Assembly (NCBI GenBank): GCA_021837545.1
Contig: JAKBFR010000008.1
Span: forward strand, 1-41,803
Reading direction: 5' to 3'
From: Bacillota bacterium
Lineage (GTDB): Bacteria > Bacillota_A > Clostridia > Clostridiales > Clostridiaceae
Length of the DNA stretch: 41,803 nt
Part shown: positions 1 to 8,744 of the stretch, in pieces
Numbering within the stretch: position 1 is the stretch's first letter
Layout: each line of letters begins with the position of its first letter
Translations under genes and position numbers: made by a program
The notes under the pieces: model-generated
Database searches by the model: none
What the model was told of the DNA's origin: nothing
Seen by the model: the letters and a program-made list of their open reading frames with translations, nothing else

Positions 1-243
1 AACATCTTACATAACTACCATATTATAATTGTTTTGCTGTTATCATAAGATTCCTTTTGGTATTAGTAATAAAATCTTAATAAAATAGTAAAAAATAACA
101 TGGTTTATTGTATTATACTGTAGTTAGCGAAATTAAAAAGATAAGAATTAGCCATTAGAACAGATCAAGTTGTTTCAATATTAATATATAACATAGAATG
201 TGATTTGTATGATTATAACAATAGACGACCAAAGGAGAATATA
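1..243. other. AT-rich upstream region of the NlpC/P60 gene
   Basis: No open reading frame or RNA gene is recognisable here. A TATACT box lies at 114-119, but no good -35 box sits 17 bases upstream, so a promoter is only possible. The ribosome binding site AAAGGAG at 231-237 precedes the ATG at 244. Confidence 0.4.
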
Positions 244-1242
244 ATGAAAAAAAAATATAAAACTTCAATAGGAGCAGCTTTAATATTTTTGACAACATTA
301 ACAAGTAGTGGAGTGGCAGCATTTGCAGAACCTACTGAATTATCACTACAACAGGTTGAACAAAATATACAAGAGTGTGATAGTAAAATTGAATATAATA
401 TGGACAAGTTAAACACATTAAAAGAACAAATTCTTGAAAAGGAAAATGATATAAAAGACAATGAAAAGCAATTAACATTGGCAGAAGCAGATAGTCAAGA
501 AAAGGACAAACAATTATCGGAGAGATTGAAACTAATACAAGCTAATGGAGGAATTGAAGCTACTCCTATGAAATATTTAGATGCTTTATTTTCATCAGGT
601 AACATTTTAGATGCAGTAAAAAAGATATCTTTAATTTCTCAAATATGTGAAAGTGATAAAGAACTTATTGAAAAAGCAAAAGCAACAGAACAAAACATTA
701 CAAAGATTAAGCAGAATATAGAAAAAGAAAATGAAGAGCTTCAAAAAAATAAAGATGATGTTGAAAACCAAATTAAGGAATCAGAAGATGAAAAAGAAAA
801 ACTTTTAAAGTATGTGCAAGAAAATAGTGAATTATTAAGTAGTGGTACAGACAGCATTGTTCCAGTAACATTACCTTCTGATATTTCGGATAAATCTAAG
901 GCCGTAATAGAAGAAGCTGAAAAATATTTGAGAATTCCTTATTTATGGGGAGGAGAATCTCCAACAGGATTTGATTGTTCTGGTCTTATGCAATATGTAT
1001 TCAAATCACAAGGGATAAATATACCAAGAACATCTCAAGAACAACAAAGTGCTGCAACTTCTATTAATATGTCTGAAATTAAACCGGGAGATTTAATATT
1101 TAACAGAGCTTCTGATGCAACACATGTAGGAATGTATATTGGAAATGATATGTATATCCAAGCACCCCATACTGGAGATGTCATTAAAATAAGTAAATTG
1201 AGCACATCTAATATGAAGTACGCTGGAAGAGTATTGAATTAA
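244..1242 (+). CDS. Secreted coiled-coil NlpC/P60 peptidoglycan endopeptidase
   Basis: The 332-residue product is a secreted cell-wall hydrolase, probably cutting stem peptides of peptidoglycan. A Sec signal peptide covers residues 1-28 (KKK start, hydrophobic core, AFA cleavage site). Residues about 32-200 are charged and coiled-coil, rich in E, K and Q, as in clostridial and enterococcal secreted antigens. Residues about 215-332 form an NlpC/P60 domain with the triad visible as Cys245 (FDCSGL), His294 (THVGMY) and His309 (APHTGD). The frame is open from an ATG at 205, but the start at 244 has AAAGGAG seven bases upstream and begins the signal peptide. It stands alone, with no neighbouring division gene to give its role. 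Confidence 0.9.
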   Translation: MKKKYKTSIGAALIFLTTLTSSGVAAFAEPTELSLQQVEQNIQECDSKIEYNMDKLNTLKEQILEKENDIKDNEKQLTLAEADSQEKDKQLSERLKLIQANGGIEATPMKYLDALFSSGNILDAVKKISLISQICESDKELIEKAKATEQNITKIKQNIEKENEELQKNKDDVENQIKESEDEKEKLLKYVQENSELLSSGTDSIVPVTLPSDISDKSKAVIEEAEKYLRIPYLWGGESPTGFDCSGLMQYVFKSQGINIPRTSQEQQSAATSINMSEIKPGDLIFNRASDATHVGMYIGNDMYIQAPHTGDVIKISKLSTSNMKYAGRVLN

Positions 1243-1328
1243 TCTATATTTCTATTTAGGAATTCTCTTTTTTATAAAAATATAATATTAAAATAAATAT
1301 AAATATTTCTATTACGCATACTATATAT

Positions 1329-1346
1329 GTTACAATTGACAATTGA
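1329..1346. repeat. Two-unit 7-bp repeat (ACAATTG)
   Basis: ACAATTG occurs twice in tandem in the intergenic region before the HD-domain gene. It has the same 7-base period and CAATT/AATTG core as the longer arrays at 2410-2479 and 4512-4567, so it looks like a minimal or decayed copy. Confidence 0.5.
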
Positions 1347-1451
1347 AGAACAAATTTCTATAAGGCTTTATCTGTAAATGTAAATTGTAAACTATATATT
1401 ATAATGTAGATTTAAGGCCTATATAAGAAAATAACTAATTTGGAGGAAGAA

Positions 1452-2354
1452 ATGAATACAAAAGAGAATTTTTTAAGTGATATGAAAAATGGAGAGACTA
1501 CAAAAATATCATTAATGGTAATGAAAATAATATTTAAGGACTCTGACAAAATTGTATGTATTTTAGCAGATAAAAGTGGAGAAATAAAGGCTAATATATC
1601 AAACAAAAATGGTGATATTAAAGAAGGAAAAGTACTAGATATTGAAGTAATTAAAGATGGTAAGCTGGATGTGAAAAAATATGAATTTATTTCAGATTAT
1701 GATGTTTCGGATTATCTTCCAACTTTAAATAAACCAATTGAAGAGATTATGGAGGAAATTGAATTATATACAGATAAATATGTAATTTCAAGGGAAGGAA
1801 AAGCTTTAAATGATTATTTCTTTAAAGACAAAGAATTCTTAGATAAGTTTAAAAGAGGTATAGGTGGTGTATCAATGCATCATAACTATATAGGAGGACT
1901 CGCAGAGCATACTTTAAATGTAATGTATATAACTATAATGCTTTGTGAAAGGTATGATTGCAGAAGAACAGAAATGGCAGTGCTTGGTGCAAAGCTTCAT
2001 GATATTGGTAAGATTTATGAATTATATTATGATGGTCCTTTCAAATATACTCTTAGAGGAGAAATGGAAGGTCATATTGTTATTGGGGCAGAGCTAATAG
2101 ATAAGGCTATTAGGGAAAATCCTTCATTTTACTCAGAGGATTTTGCTATGAGAATAAAGGGGTGTATCATTCAACATCATGGAAAGCTTGAATATGGTTC
2201 TCCAAGAGAAATGAAAATGGAGGAATCATTTATAGTAAATTATGCTGATTCAATAGATGCTACTATGAATAAAATTTCTCAAATGAAGGATAAAACTGAG
2301 TCAGGCAGCTGGTCGGAATATGATAGAAGAATTGATACTAAGTTATATTTATAA
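1452..2354 (+). CDS. OB-fold/HD-domain phosphohydrolase, YhaM-like 3'-5' exoribonuclease
   Basis: This 300-residue protein matches the YhaM layout: an N-terminal OB-fold nucleic-acid-binding segment (about residues 10-85, with KISLMVM and GEIKANI strands) followed by an HD metal-dependent phosphohydrolase domain (about 140-285). HD ligands are visible at His153 (GLAEHTLN), His183-Asp184 (LHDIGK) and later histidines in GHIVIG and QHHGKLE. YhaM trims RNA and single-stranded DNA from the 3' end in Bacillus; assignment of that activity here is by family. The start at 1452 is preceded by GGAGGA at 1442-1447. The ORF begins upstream at a TTG that lies inside this ribosome binding site and is not the start. 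Confidence 0.8.
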   Translation: MNTKENFLSDMKNGETTKISLMVMKIIFKDSDKIVCILADKSGEIKANISNKNGDIKEGKVLDIEVIKDGKLDVKKYEFISDYDVSDYLPTLNKPIEEIMEEIELYTDKYVISREGKALNDYFFKDKEFLDKFKRGIGGVSMHHNYIGGLAEHTLNVMYITIMLCERYDCRRTEMAVLGAKLHDIGKIYELYYDGPFKYTLRGEMEGHIVIGAELIDKAIRENPSFYSEDFAMRIKGCIIQHHGKLEYGSPREMKMEESFIVNYADSIDATMNKISQMKDKTESGSWSEYDRRIDTKLYL

Positions 2355-2361
2355 TTAAGGC

Positions 2362-2546
2362 ATATAGATACACAAAACTAAATTTATAATTATATGTGGA
2401 AATTTAATTCTCAATTATCAATTTTCAATGGGCAATGATTAATTGTTGAAAATTGAGCATTGAGCATTGACCATTGAAAATTAGTACTTTAAAATTACCA
2501 ATTGAATTTGATACATAAGTATCATTTAAGTCGTGTGTATCTATAT
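2362..2546. repeat. Intergenic element bounded by 13-bp perfect inverted repeats
   Basis: ATATAGATACACA at 2362-2374 is the exact reverse complement of TGTGTATCTATAT at 2534-2546. The 159 bases between hold the heptad array and a GATAC/GTATC hairpin. The element starts 8 bases after the stop codon of the HD-domain gene and encodes nothing visible. It resembles a small non-autonomous palindromic element, but no target-site duplication is clear. Confidence 0.5.
2410..2479. repeat. Strand-switching 7-bp (heptad) repeat array
   Basis: Ten consecutive 7-base units can be marked: CTCAATT, ATCAATT, TTCAATG, GGCAATG, ATTAATT, then GTTGAAA, ATTGAGC, ATTGAGC, ATTGACC, ATTGAAA. The first half repeats a CAAT core on the plus strand and the second half repeats its complement ATTG, so the whole can fold into an imperfect hairpin in heptad register. 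Confidence 0.65.
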
Positions 2547-2594
2547 TAAAAAATATAGAAATTCAATATGATTAAAAGAGAATGTGAGGAATAT

Positions 2595-2882
2595 ATGAAT
2601 ATTTTAATTATGGAAGTTACCCTCAGAGCATCATGGGTACATTCATTAAAAGAAAAAAGAATGGTTGTTAAAAGTATAGTCCAAAAACTTAAGAATAAGT
2701 TTAACATATCAGTAGCAGAAGTAGAGAATCAAGATATTCATAATACAATAGTTATTGGAATTGCAGGTATATGTGCAAATTCATCACAATCAGATTCTAC
2801 AATGGAGCATATTATAACTTTTATAGAATGTAATACGGATGCAGAAATAGTTGATGTTCAAAAGGAAGATATCAGAAATTGA
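2595..2882 (+). CDS. DUF503 family protein (YlxP-like)
   Basis: The 95-residue protein closely fits the DUF503 family, including the hallmark SLKEKRMVVKSI stretch near residue 16 and the SVAEVENQDIH stretch near residue 39. The family is small, cytoplasmic and often encoded near ribosome-assembly genes such as rbfA; its function is not established. The start at 2595 follows GAGGAA at 2585-2590. The frame extends to 2568, but the family begins with MNIL. It stands alone here rather than in a nusA-infB cluster. Confidence 0.85.
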   Translation: MNILIMEVTLRASWVHSLKEKRMVVKSIVQKLKNKFNISVAEVENQDIHNTIVIGIAGICANSSQSDSTMEHIITFIECNTDAEIVDVQKEDIRN

Positions 2883-2897
2883 AATATTTTAGTAGTG

Positions 2898-2930
2898 TTT
2901 AACCAAGAGAAATTTCTCTTGGTTAAAATT
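2898..2930 (+). terminator. Terminator of the DUF503 gene
   Basis: A perfect palindrome runs 2898-2927 (TTTAACCAAGAGAAA and its complement) and is followed by AATTTT. It begins 15 bases after the stop codon. Confidence 0.8.
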
Positions 2931-3158
2931 TTGCATCAAAATAGCATAAACAGCTGTATAAATTTATATAATCAAATATGTATTCTTAATAAAAGCAATA
3001 ATTCACGAAATTACTATATTGGAAAGGATTGACAAAGCTATAAAGGTAATAGAAAATAGAATTGATTTTATTTTAAAATCAATAAAAAAGTAATTATAGA
3101 TACTAAATGTTAAATTCTATTTATTTGTGCAATCCATAGAATAAGGGGGGGAATAAAA

Positions 3159-3554
3159 ATGAAAAAATATATTATTATAAGCTTTGTTGTTATAGCTGCG
3201 GTTTGCAGCTTGTTCGCAATTAATTATATTAAGAGGGTAAGCAATTATAAAGATAAAATCAATAATATAGTAATACAAGATGTTAAGTTAGATAATAAAG
3301 AAGATGGTATATATATTGGAGAGTTTGATGCAGATATGATTGCAGTAAAAGTTGCAGTTGAGGTTAAGAATAAAAGGATAAGTAATATAAATTTAATACA
3401 ACACAAAAATGAAAAAGGGGCACCGGCTGAGGTAATAACTCAAAAAGTAATGGATGCACAAAGCTTAAAAGTTGATGTTATTTCCGGGGCAACTAATAGT
3501 AGTAAGGTTATTTTAAAAGCTATAGAAAATGCGTTGAGTAAAGGAAAAATATAA
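3159..3554 (+). CDS. Membrane-anchored FMN-binding domain protein
   Basis: The 131-residue protein has one N-terminal membrane segment (about residues 4-22) and an extracytoplasmic FMN_bind domain. The motif SGATNSSKV near residue 108 matches the flavinylation consensus, in which the Thr of S/D-GAT receives FMN covalently through ApbE. Proteins of this type carry electrons at the outer face of the membrane, as in RnfG or extracellular electron transfer. No apbE or other partner gene lies nearby, so its redox partner is unknown. The ribosome binding site AGGGGGGG at 3144-3151 is unusually G-rich. Confidence 0.8.
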   Translation: MKKYIIISFVVIAAVCSLFAINYIKRVSNYKDKINNIVIQDVKLDNKEDGIYIGEFDADMIAVKVAVEVKNKRISNINLIQHKNEKGAPAEVITQKVMDAQSLKVDVISGATNSSKVILKAIENALSKGKI

Positions 3555-3619
3555 GTAATTATAAAAGATAATTTTAAAATTGGTGGGAGAAAGCAGGAAA
3601 ATGGAATATGAAATTTTAA

Positions 3620-4408
3620 CTATAAAAGTCTTCCATTATTTTTCCTACTATCATATGTAGATACATATTTAAACCCAATGCCTTTTAACATGTCATATAT
3701 ATAACTAATATTTTCACCAACTCTATTACGACTATGAGCATCAGAACCTACAGTTAAAATTTCACCTTTAAGATCTTTGTACATATGTAATATTTCAAGC
3801 TTTGGGAAAAGTAAATCATTAGATAAGCCAGATGTGTTTATTTCAATGCCTTTTCCTCTAGAAATTATTGTTTTTAAAATATCATATATGTAGTCTTTAT
3901 AATCATCAAGATTATATACTTTACCAACTTCAAAAGCATATCGTTGAACAATATCAAGATGTCCAAGTACATCAAAATCTCCAATTTGTACAAAAGCTAA
4001 AACTTCCTTAAAATAATTCTCATATGTATATTTAACACCATTTTCAGAAATATTTGTTCTAAAGCCACGCCCATTGATATTATGTATAGATCCTATTATA
4101 AAATCTAAATTATGTTCTTTAAAATATTTATCAAAATCTTCTTTATAAAGGTGATATTCACCAATTTCTAATCCCTTTTTTACATTGATTTTTCCAGAAT
4201 ATTTACTAGAAAGTCTTTGTATTTCATTTTCATAGTCTTTAAAATTAAAGAAATTATAACTAATATCTTTAGGATCAAAGCTAATATGTTCTGTTAAACA
4301 TATTTCATTTAACTCCATAGAAATAGCTTTAAGTATAATTTGTTCAATGGTTTGATTCCCATCAAAAGAATATTTTGAATGTAGGTGGTAATCACTTAAG
4401 TATCTCAT
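3620..4408 (-). CDS. hisJ: Histidinol-phosphatase, PHP family (HisJ-like)
   Basis: This 262-residue protein has the polymerase-and-histidinol-phosphatase metal motifs in order: DYHLHSKYSFDG near the start, LTEHIS near residue 40, GSIHNING near residue 126, GHLDIV near residue 162 and GSDAHSRNRVG near residue 222. Length and motifs fit HisJ, which removes phosphate from histidinol phosphate in histidine synthesis. It stands alone, away from other his genes, as is common for HisJ in Firmicutes. A different PHP phosphoesterase activity cannot be excluded. Confidence 0.8.
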   Translation of the reverse strand: MRYLSDYHLHSKYSFDGNQTIEQIILKAISMELNEICLTEHISFDPKDISYNFFNFKDYENEIQRLSSKYSGKINVKKGLEIGEYHLYKEDFDKYFKEHNLDFIIGSIHNINGRGFRTNISENGVKYTYENYFKEVLAFVQIGDFDVLGHLDIVQRYAFEVGKVYNLDDYKDYIYDILKTIISRGKGIEINTSGLSNDLLFPKLEILHMYKDLKGEILTVGSDAHSRNRVGENISYIYDMLKGIGFKYVSTYDSRKNNGRLL

Positions 4409-4511
4409 TTGTATTTATCATCTCCATTTGTAGAAATTATTGTGCTAGCATAAATTAAAAATACAATATAGCATATATATACCAAATTAAAACTATACGT
4501 ATACGTGTGAA

Positions 4512-4567
4512 GTTAATTGTCAATGCTCAATGATCAATAGTTACCAATTGATCATTGTGCATTAAAA
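4512..4567. repeat. Second strand-switching heptad array
   Basis: Eight 7-base units can be marked: GTTAATT, GTCAATG, CTCAATG, ATCAATA, GTTACCA, ATTGATC, ATTGTGC, ATTAAAA. As at 2410-2479, CAAT-core units give way to ATTG-core units. It sits between the aroF terminator and the hisJ start on the minus strand. Confidence 0.6.
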
Positions 4568-4581
4568 TTAGGGCTACTTTA

Positions 4582-4619
4582 AAAAATAGATTATCCTATT
4601 AATAGGCTAATCTATTTTT
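4582..4619 (-). terminator. Terminator of the DAHP synthase gene
   Basis: On the minus strand AAAAATAGATTA pairs with TAATCTATTTTT around a CCTATT/AATAGG inner stem, ending in a run of T. It starts 14 bases past the stop codon. Confidence 0.8.
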
Positions 4620-4632
4620 AAAATATAATTTA

Positions 4633-5661
4633 TTACACTTGTTCAGCCATGTAATAAAGTAACTTTTCAGTGGCTTCCCAACCTAAGCAAGGGTCAGTGA
4701 TTGATTTGCCGTAAATATGGTCATCGATTTTTTGAGTTCCTTCTTCTATGTAACTTTCAATCATAACACCTTTAACTAACTTTTTAATATCATTATTATA
4801 TTCTCTACTACGAAGTACTTCTTTTACGATACGAGGTTGCTCTGCAAACTTCTTCATAGAATTAGCATGATTTGCATCAACTATAACTGCTGGATATGGA
4901 AAATCAGCTTCGCCGTAAGCTTCAGCAACTCTTACTAAATCTTCATAATGATAATTAGGGATATTATTACCATGTTTATTAACTGAACCACGCATTATTG
5001 CATGTGCATATGGATTACCAGTTGTATTAACTTCATGATGTCTAAACTTAAAGTTATGTTTTGCATGCGCTGCTTGAATTGAATTAAACATTACTGATAT
5101 ATCACCACTTGTTGGATTTTTCATACCGACAGGAACATCAATTCCACTAGCTGTAAGTCTATGTTGTTGATTTTCAACACTTCTTGCCCCAACAGCTACA
5201 TAAGATAATAAGTCATTGCAATACATGTAGTTAGAAGGATAAAGCATTTCATCAGCTGGTGTAAGATGAGATTCTTCTATTGAACGAATAAACATCTTTC
5301 GAATAGCTATTAATCCTTCAAGTATATTAGGTGATTTTTCTGGATCTGGTTGATGAAACATTCCTTTGTATCCTTCACCTGTAGTTCTAGGCTTATTTGT
5401 ATAAATTCTAGGAACGATAAAAAGTTTATCTTTAACCTGTTCATTTACTTTTGCTAGTCTACTAACATAATCACAAACTGAATTTTCGTCATCTGCTGAG
5501 CAAGGTCCTATAATAACAATAAATTTATCGCTATTTCCAGCAAAGATTTCTTTGATTTCTGCATCTCTTTCAGCCTTAATCTTTTGTAGATTATCAGCTA
5601 GAGGAGTAATAGCTTTAATTTCCTCTGGAGATGGTATTTTTCGTACATTTATAAAACTCAT
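4633..5661 (-). CDS. aroF: 3-deoxy-7-phosphoheptulonate (DAHP) synthase, class I
   Basis: The 342-residue enzyme condenses phosphoenolpyruvate and erythrose 4-phosphate in the first step of aromatic amino acid synthesis. It has full family length with the expected motifs: GPCSADD (metal Cys), KNPTSGD, VDANHANS (metal His), ESYIEEG (metal Glu) and DPCLGWE. It belongs to the AroF/AroG/AroH type. Which aromatic amino acid inhibits it cannot be told from sequence by eye. It is a single-gene unit with its own promoter and terminator. The ATG at 5661 follows AGGGGG on the minus strand. I saw no T-box or attenuator in the leader. Confidence 0.92.
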   Translation of the reverse strand: MSFINVRKIPSPEEIKAITPLADNLQKIKAERDAEIKEIFAGNSDKFIVIIGPCSADDENSVCDYVSRLAKVNEQVKDKLFIVPRIYTNKPRTTGEGYKGMFHQPDPEKSPNILEGLIAIRKMFIRSIEESHLTPADEMLYPSNYMYCNDLLSYVAVGARSVENQQHRLTASGIDVPVGMKNPTSGDISVMFNSIQAAHAKHNFKFRHHEVNTTGNPYAHAIMRGSVNKHGNNIPNYHYEDLVRVAEAYGEADFPYPAVIVDANHANSMKKFAEQPRIVKEVLRSREYNNDIKKLVKGVMIESYIEEGTQKIDDHIYGKSITDPCLGWEATEKLLYYMAEQV

Positions 5662-5773
5662 TATAATAGCCCCCTAAAATTTATGTAATATATATCCAAA
5701 ATAATAACTACACATATACATATCCCCACAAAATAATGGTATAAGTGCGATTTGGAATTTGGATATCTATATA

Positions 5774-5802
5774 ACTATATAATTATTGTAATTTCTAGTC
5801 AA
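5774..5802 (-). promoter_or_regulatory. Sigma-A type promoter of the DAHP synthase gene
   Basis: On the minus strand TTGACT (5797-5802) and TATAGT (5774-5779) are separated by exactly 17 bases, about 110 bases upstream of the start codon. Confidence 0.7.
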
Positions 5803-5924
5803 GTTTCAAAATAATTAAAAACCAATTATTTTATAAATCATATCGTAAATTCTAAAAGGAATACCAATATACTATTAGTAATTTAGCAAAAAGTAAATTA
5901 TTAATACATCTTTTATTACTTTAA

Positions 5925-7664
5925 CTATACTTTAAATTTAGATAGTGTATTTTGTAGATTATTTGATAATTCTACAAGAATATTCATAGAGGATGCTATT
6001 TCTTTAATAGAAGCTGTATGCTCTTCAGTTGCTGAGGAAATTTCTTGTGTATTTAGAGCATTGTTATCTATTAAGGTTGAGATATTATTTATAGATTGTT
6101 CTACAGATATTACATTTTTATTAATTTCTTCTGTTTCAACAGCAACCTCCTTTATCTTATTTGTCACTTCAAAAACAGATTCATATATAAGGTTAAGGGA
6201 CTCATTTGTCTCTTTTAGTGAAATTGCTTGTTTATCTATTGAATTATTAGTATTTGTGACTTCAACTACAGCATTGCCGACATCAGTTTGTACTTGTTTT
6301 ATAAGATGGCTTATCTTTTCAGTAGAATCTTTTGATAGAGCTGCTAATTTATTTACTTCATTAGCAACTACTGTAAAGCCTTTACCCGCTTCACCTGCTC
6401 TAGCTGCTTCTATAGAGGCATTTAATGCTAATAAGTTTATCTGTTCTGTAATCCCGCTAATAAAGTTCACAACTACTCCGATTTCATTTGATTTTGTAGA
6501 TAAATTAGAAATTACTTCACTAACATTATTAGAAGCATTCTTTGTAGCAGACATTATTTCAATTTGATGTTTCAAACTTTCTGACCCATTAGTTACAGTG
6601 GTCATTGCGTTAGTGGCAAGTTCACTTATATGCATAGAATTCTCTGTAATACGATTTACCCCTCGGACAACATCACTAACAGAATTATTGATTTCTACAG
6701 CTAAACGAGCTTCATTTAAAGCATTGTCTGCTATAGTGGAGATTGTATATGCGATATCTTCAGTTGTCTTACTAACTTCATCAGATGTGTTCATTACCTC
6801 ATTAGAAGAAGATACTACAGTTGTAGTTGCCTCCATAGATTCAGAAATTAAAGTCCTAATTTTAAAAATGAATCCATTGAATCCTTCTGTAAGCTGACCT
6901 AACTCATCTTTTTTATGTACGACACCATTAATTGTAAGATCTCCCATTTCTGCTTGTTCCATTAATGTTTTAAACTGTTCTATGAACTTTTTAATACCTT
7001 TATATGTAGATGCAATTAAGAAAGCAAAGAAAAGAATTAAAATTATACCAAAAACTGCAATACAAATCAAATTCTTATTGAAATTATTACTATCAATATC
7101 AGATTGATTCATCATGTTATCAGTTTCTAATTTTGATTTATCTTGTATATCTTTTACCAATGTATCCATATCATCAGTAGGTTTTCTATCAATGCCTTTT
7201 ACCAATCCATCTACTATACGATAACTTTCTGCATTATTTGAATCATAGCTTTGAATTGCCGTATTATATTTATTATATAAATCCTCGTGGGTGTTTATTA
7301 ATGTATCGATGGAAGAAGCGTCCATTCCTTGATTTTTCATGTCTTCTTTAAGCTTTAAAAGTTGACCTTGAACATTATCTTTTTCTTGCGTAAATTGTGA
7401 ATAGTATTTTTTGAAAGATTCACTGTCATTACCCCTTAACAATGTATCCTTCCATTCTTGAACTTGTTTTTTAAAGTCCACTTGAGCTTGTCTTGATTCA
7501 TCAACTAAATTAATATATTCAGCAGTTCTTTGTAACCTGTATTTGTAATTTTCATTCAGACTTTTAAATGTAATCCATGAAAAACTTGTAATACTGAGTA
7601 TAAATACCATAACAAATCCAATTAGTAAATATAATCTTGTGCCGATGCCTTTGCTGCTTTTCAT
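5925..7664 (-). CDS. Methyl-accepting chemotaxis protein
   Basis: This 579-residue receptor has a first membrane segment at about residues 8-32, an extracellular four-helix-bundle sensor (about 33-195), a second membrane segment (about 197-220), a HAMP domain (about 221-275) and a cytoplasmic signalling domain with the invariant hairpin tip (near EQINLLALNASIEAARAGE). It should control CheA kinase activity. The ligand is unknown. No chemotaxis operon is nearby, so it is an orphan receptor. AAGGAGGA lies upstream of the ATG with a rather long gap of about 11 bases. The long open frame antisense to it is a shadow. Confidence 0.93.
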   Translation of the reverse strand: MKSSKGIGTRLYLLIGFVMVFILSITSFSWITFKSLNENYKYRLQRTAEYINLVDESRQAQVDFKKQVQEWKDTLLRGNDSESFKKYYSQFTQEKDNVQGQLLKLKEDMKNQGMDASSIDTLINTHEDLYNKYNTAIQSYDSNNAESYRIVDGLVKGIDRKPTDDMDTLVKDIQDKSKLETDNMMNQSDIDSNNFNKNLICIAVFGIILILFFAFLIASTYKGIKKFIEQFKTLMEQAEMGDLTINGVVHKKDELGQLTEGFNGFIFKIRTLISESMEATTTVVSSSNEVMNTSDEVSKTTEDIAYTISTIADNALNEARLAVEINNSVSDVVRGVNRITENSMHISELATNAMTTVTNGSESLKHQIEIMSATKNASNNVSEVISNLSTKSNEIGVVVNFISGITEQINLLALNASIEAARAGEAGKGFTVVANEVNKLAALSKDSTEKISHLIKQVQTDVGNAVVEVTNTNNSIDKQAISLKETNESLNLIYESVFEVTNKIKEVAVETEEINKNVISVEQSINNISTLIDNNALNTQEISSATEEHTASIKEIASSMNILVELSNNLQNTLSKFKV

Positions 7665-8067
7665 TTTAGTATGTTTCCTCCTTAAAATTATCAGATATTT
7701 TAGTTTTTTTATTCATTATATCTAATAAAATGTATAAATATCATTATAATAAAATGCAAGGGAGGAATGTAAAAAAATATGCATTTCTTCTTACTTTTGA
7801 TACAAGATATTATATTAAATAAATAAAAAAACGTATTAATACATATTAATACATATCACAACAAATATTGCCTAAAAGTAAATTATTTAACAGAAATATA
7901 ACATACAAGGGTTAATAAATTATGATTATTAAATCTTATAGAAATATTAATAAGGCTAATTGTGGTTTTGAAGTAAGTGTATTTTTGAAAGTTGAATAAT
8001 AGGATGTTTACAAAATATGCTATAATAATTTCATTATAGCTTTATAATGGATAAATGGAGGTACCTT
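7665..8067. other. Divergent intergenic region between the chemotaxis receptor and acetyltransferase genes
   Basis: It must hold promoters for both neighbours. A direct repeat TATTAATACA occurs twice at about 7834-7853. An extended -10 box TGCTATAAT (8018-8026) for the acetyltransferase overlaps an inverted repeat GCTATAAT/ATTATAGC (8019-8040). No clear -35 box is present at 17 bases. No gene is visible. Confidence 0.45.
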
Positions 8068-8538
8068 ATGTTAATTAGAGAAATAGAAGAAAGAGATAAT
8101 AAACAAGTGGAATCACTTATAAGGACTTGTTTAATAGAATTTGGAGCAAATAAGCCAGGATGTGCATGGGAAGACCCTAATTTGGGATGTTTTTATGAAG
8201 TTTATCAAAATGAAAAATCTAAATATTGGGTTGTTGAAGATAATAATAAGATAGTAGCAGGTTGTGGTATTGGTCCATTAAGTAATACAGAAAATATATG
8301 TGAATTACAGAAAATGTATTCTTTGAAAGAGGTAAGAGGTAGTGGAATTGCAAATGAATTACTAAAGATTTCTTTAGAATTTGCGAAAGAGCATTATCAA
8401 AAATGCTATCTTGAAACTTTTGCTAATATGGTGGCAGCGAATAAGTTTTATAGTAAGCATAAATTTATTCAATTAGAAAAACCAATAGTTGAAACAGAAC
8501 ATTATGCTTGTGATGTATGGTATATAAAAACTTTATAA
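8068..8538 (+). CDS. GNAT family N-acetyltransferase
   Basis: The 156-residue protein is a GNAT acetyltransferase: motif A with the acetyl-CoA pyrophosphate loop reads VRGSGIANELL near residue 91, followed by the motif B helix with ANKFYSKHKF near residue 128. The substrate cannot be deduced. The start at 8068 has GGAGG at 8056-8060; an upstream in-frame ATG at 8047 lacks one. It is a single gene. Confidence 0.85.
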   Translation: MLIREIEERDNKQVESLIRTCLIEFGANKPGCAWEDPNLGCFYEVYQNEKSKYWVVEDNNKIVAGCGIGPLSNTENICELQKMYSLKEVRGSGIANELLKISLEFAKEHYQKCYLETFANMVAANKFYSKHKFIQLEKPIVETEHYACDVWYIKTL

Positions 8539-8667
8539 TATTATTAAATATGAACTGATTTTAAAGCATAACCAAAATATAAAAAAAAGGAAATAAATCA
8601 AAATTCAAATATTTTTATGTGTTTGTAACATTATTGACTAAATTCTGTAACACAACTGTAAAAAAAC

Positions 8668-8683
8668 CTTTGTATAATCAAAG
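8668..8683 (+). promoter_or_regulatory. -10 box embedded in a palindrome upstream of the repeat protein gene
   Basis: CTTTG-TATAAT-CAAAG places a perfect -10 hexamer (8673-8678) inside a short inverted repeat, 67 bases before the start codon at 8745. No good -35 box is at the standard distance, which might indicate an activator or a protein binding over the -10. Confidence 0.4.
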
Positions 8684-8744
8684 AAACAAATAATTAATAC
8701 ACAAGATTTGTTATAAAAATAACATTGAAAAGGAAGCGATTTTA

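Noticed and set aside
5662..5924. T-box or aromatic attenuator before aroF
   Set aside because: The conserved T-box core and an anti-terminator/terminator pair are not visible; the promoter lies only about 110 bases upstream and the leader has no strong stem.
6061..6897. Plus-strand ORFs of 168 and 99 residues inside the chemotaxis receptor gene
   Set aside because: They are antisense to a full-length, well-matched receptor, have no ribosome binding site and show composition typical of a shadow frame.
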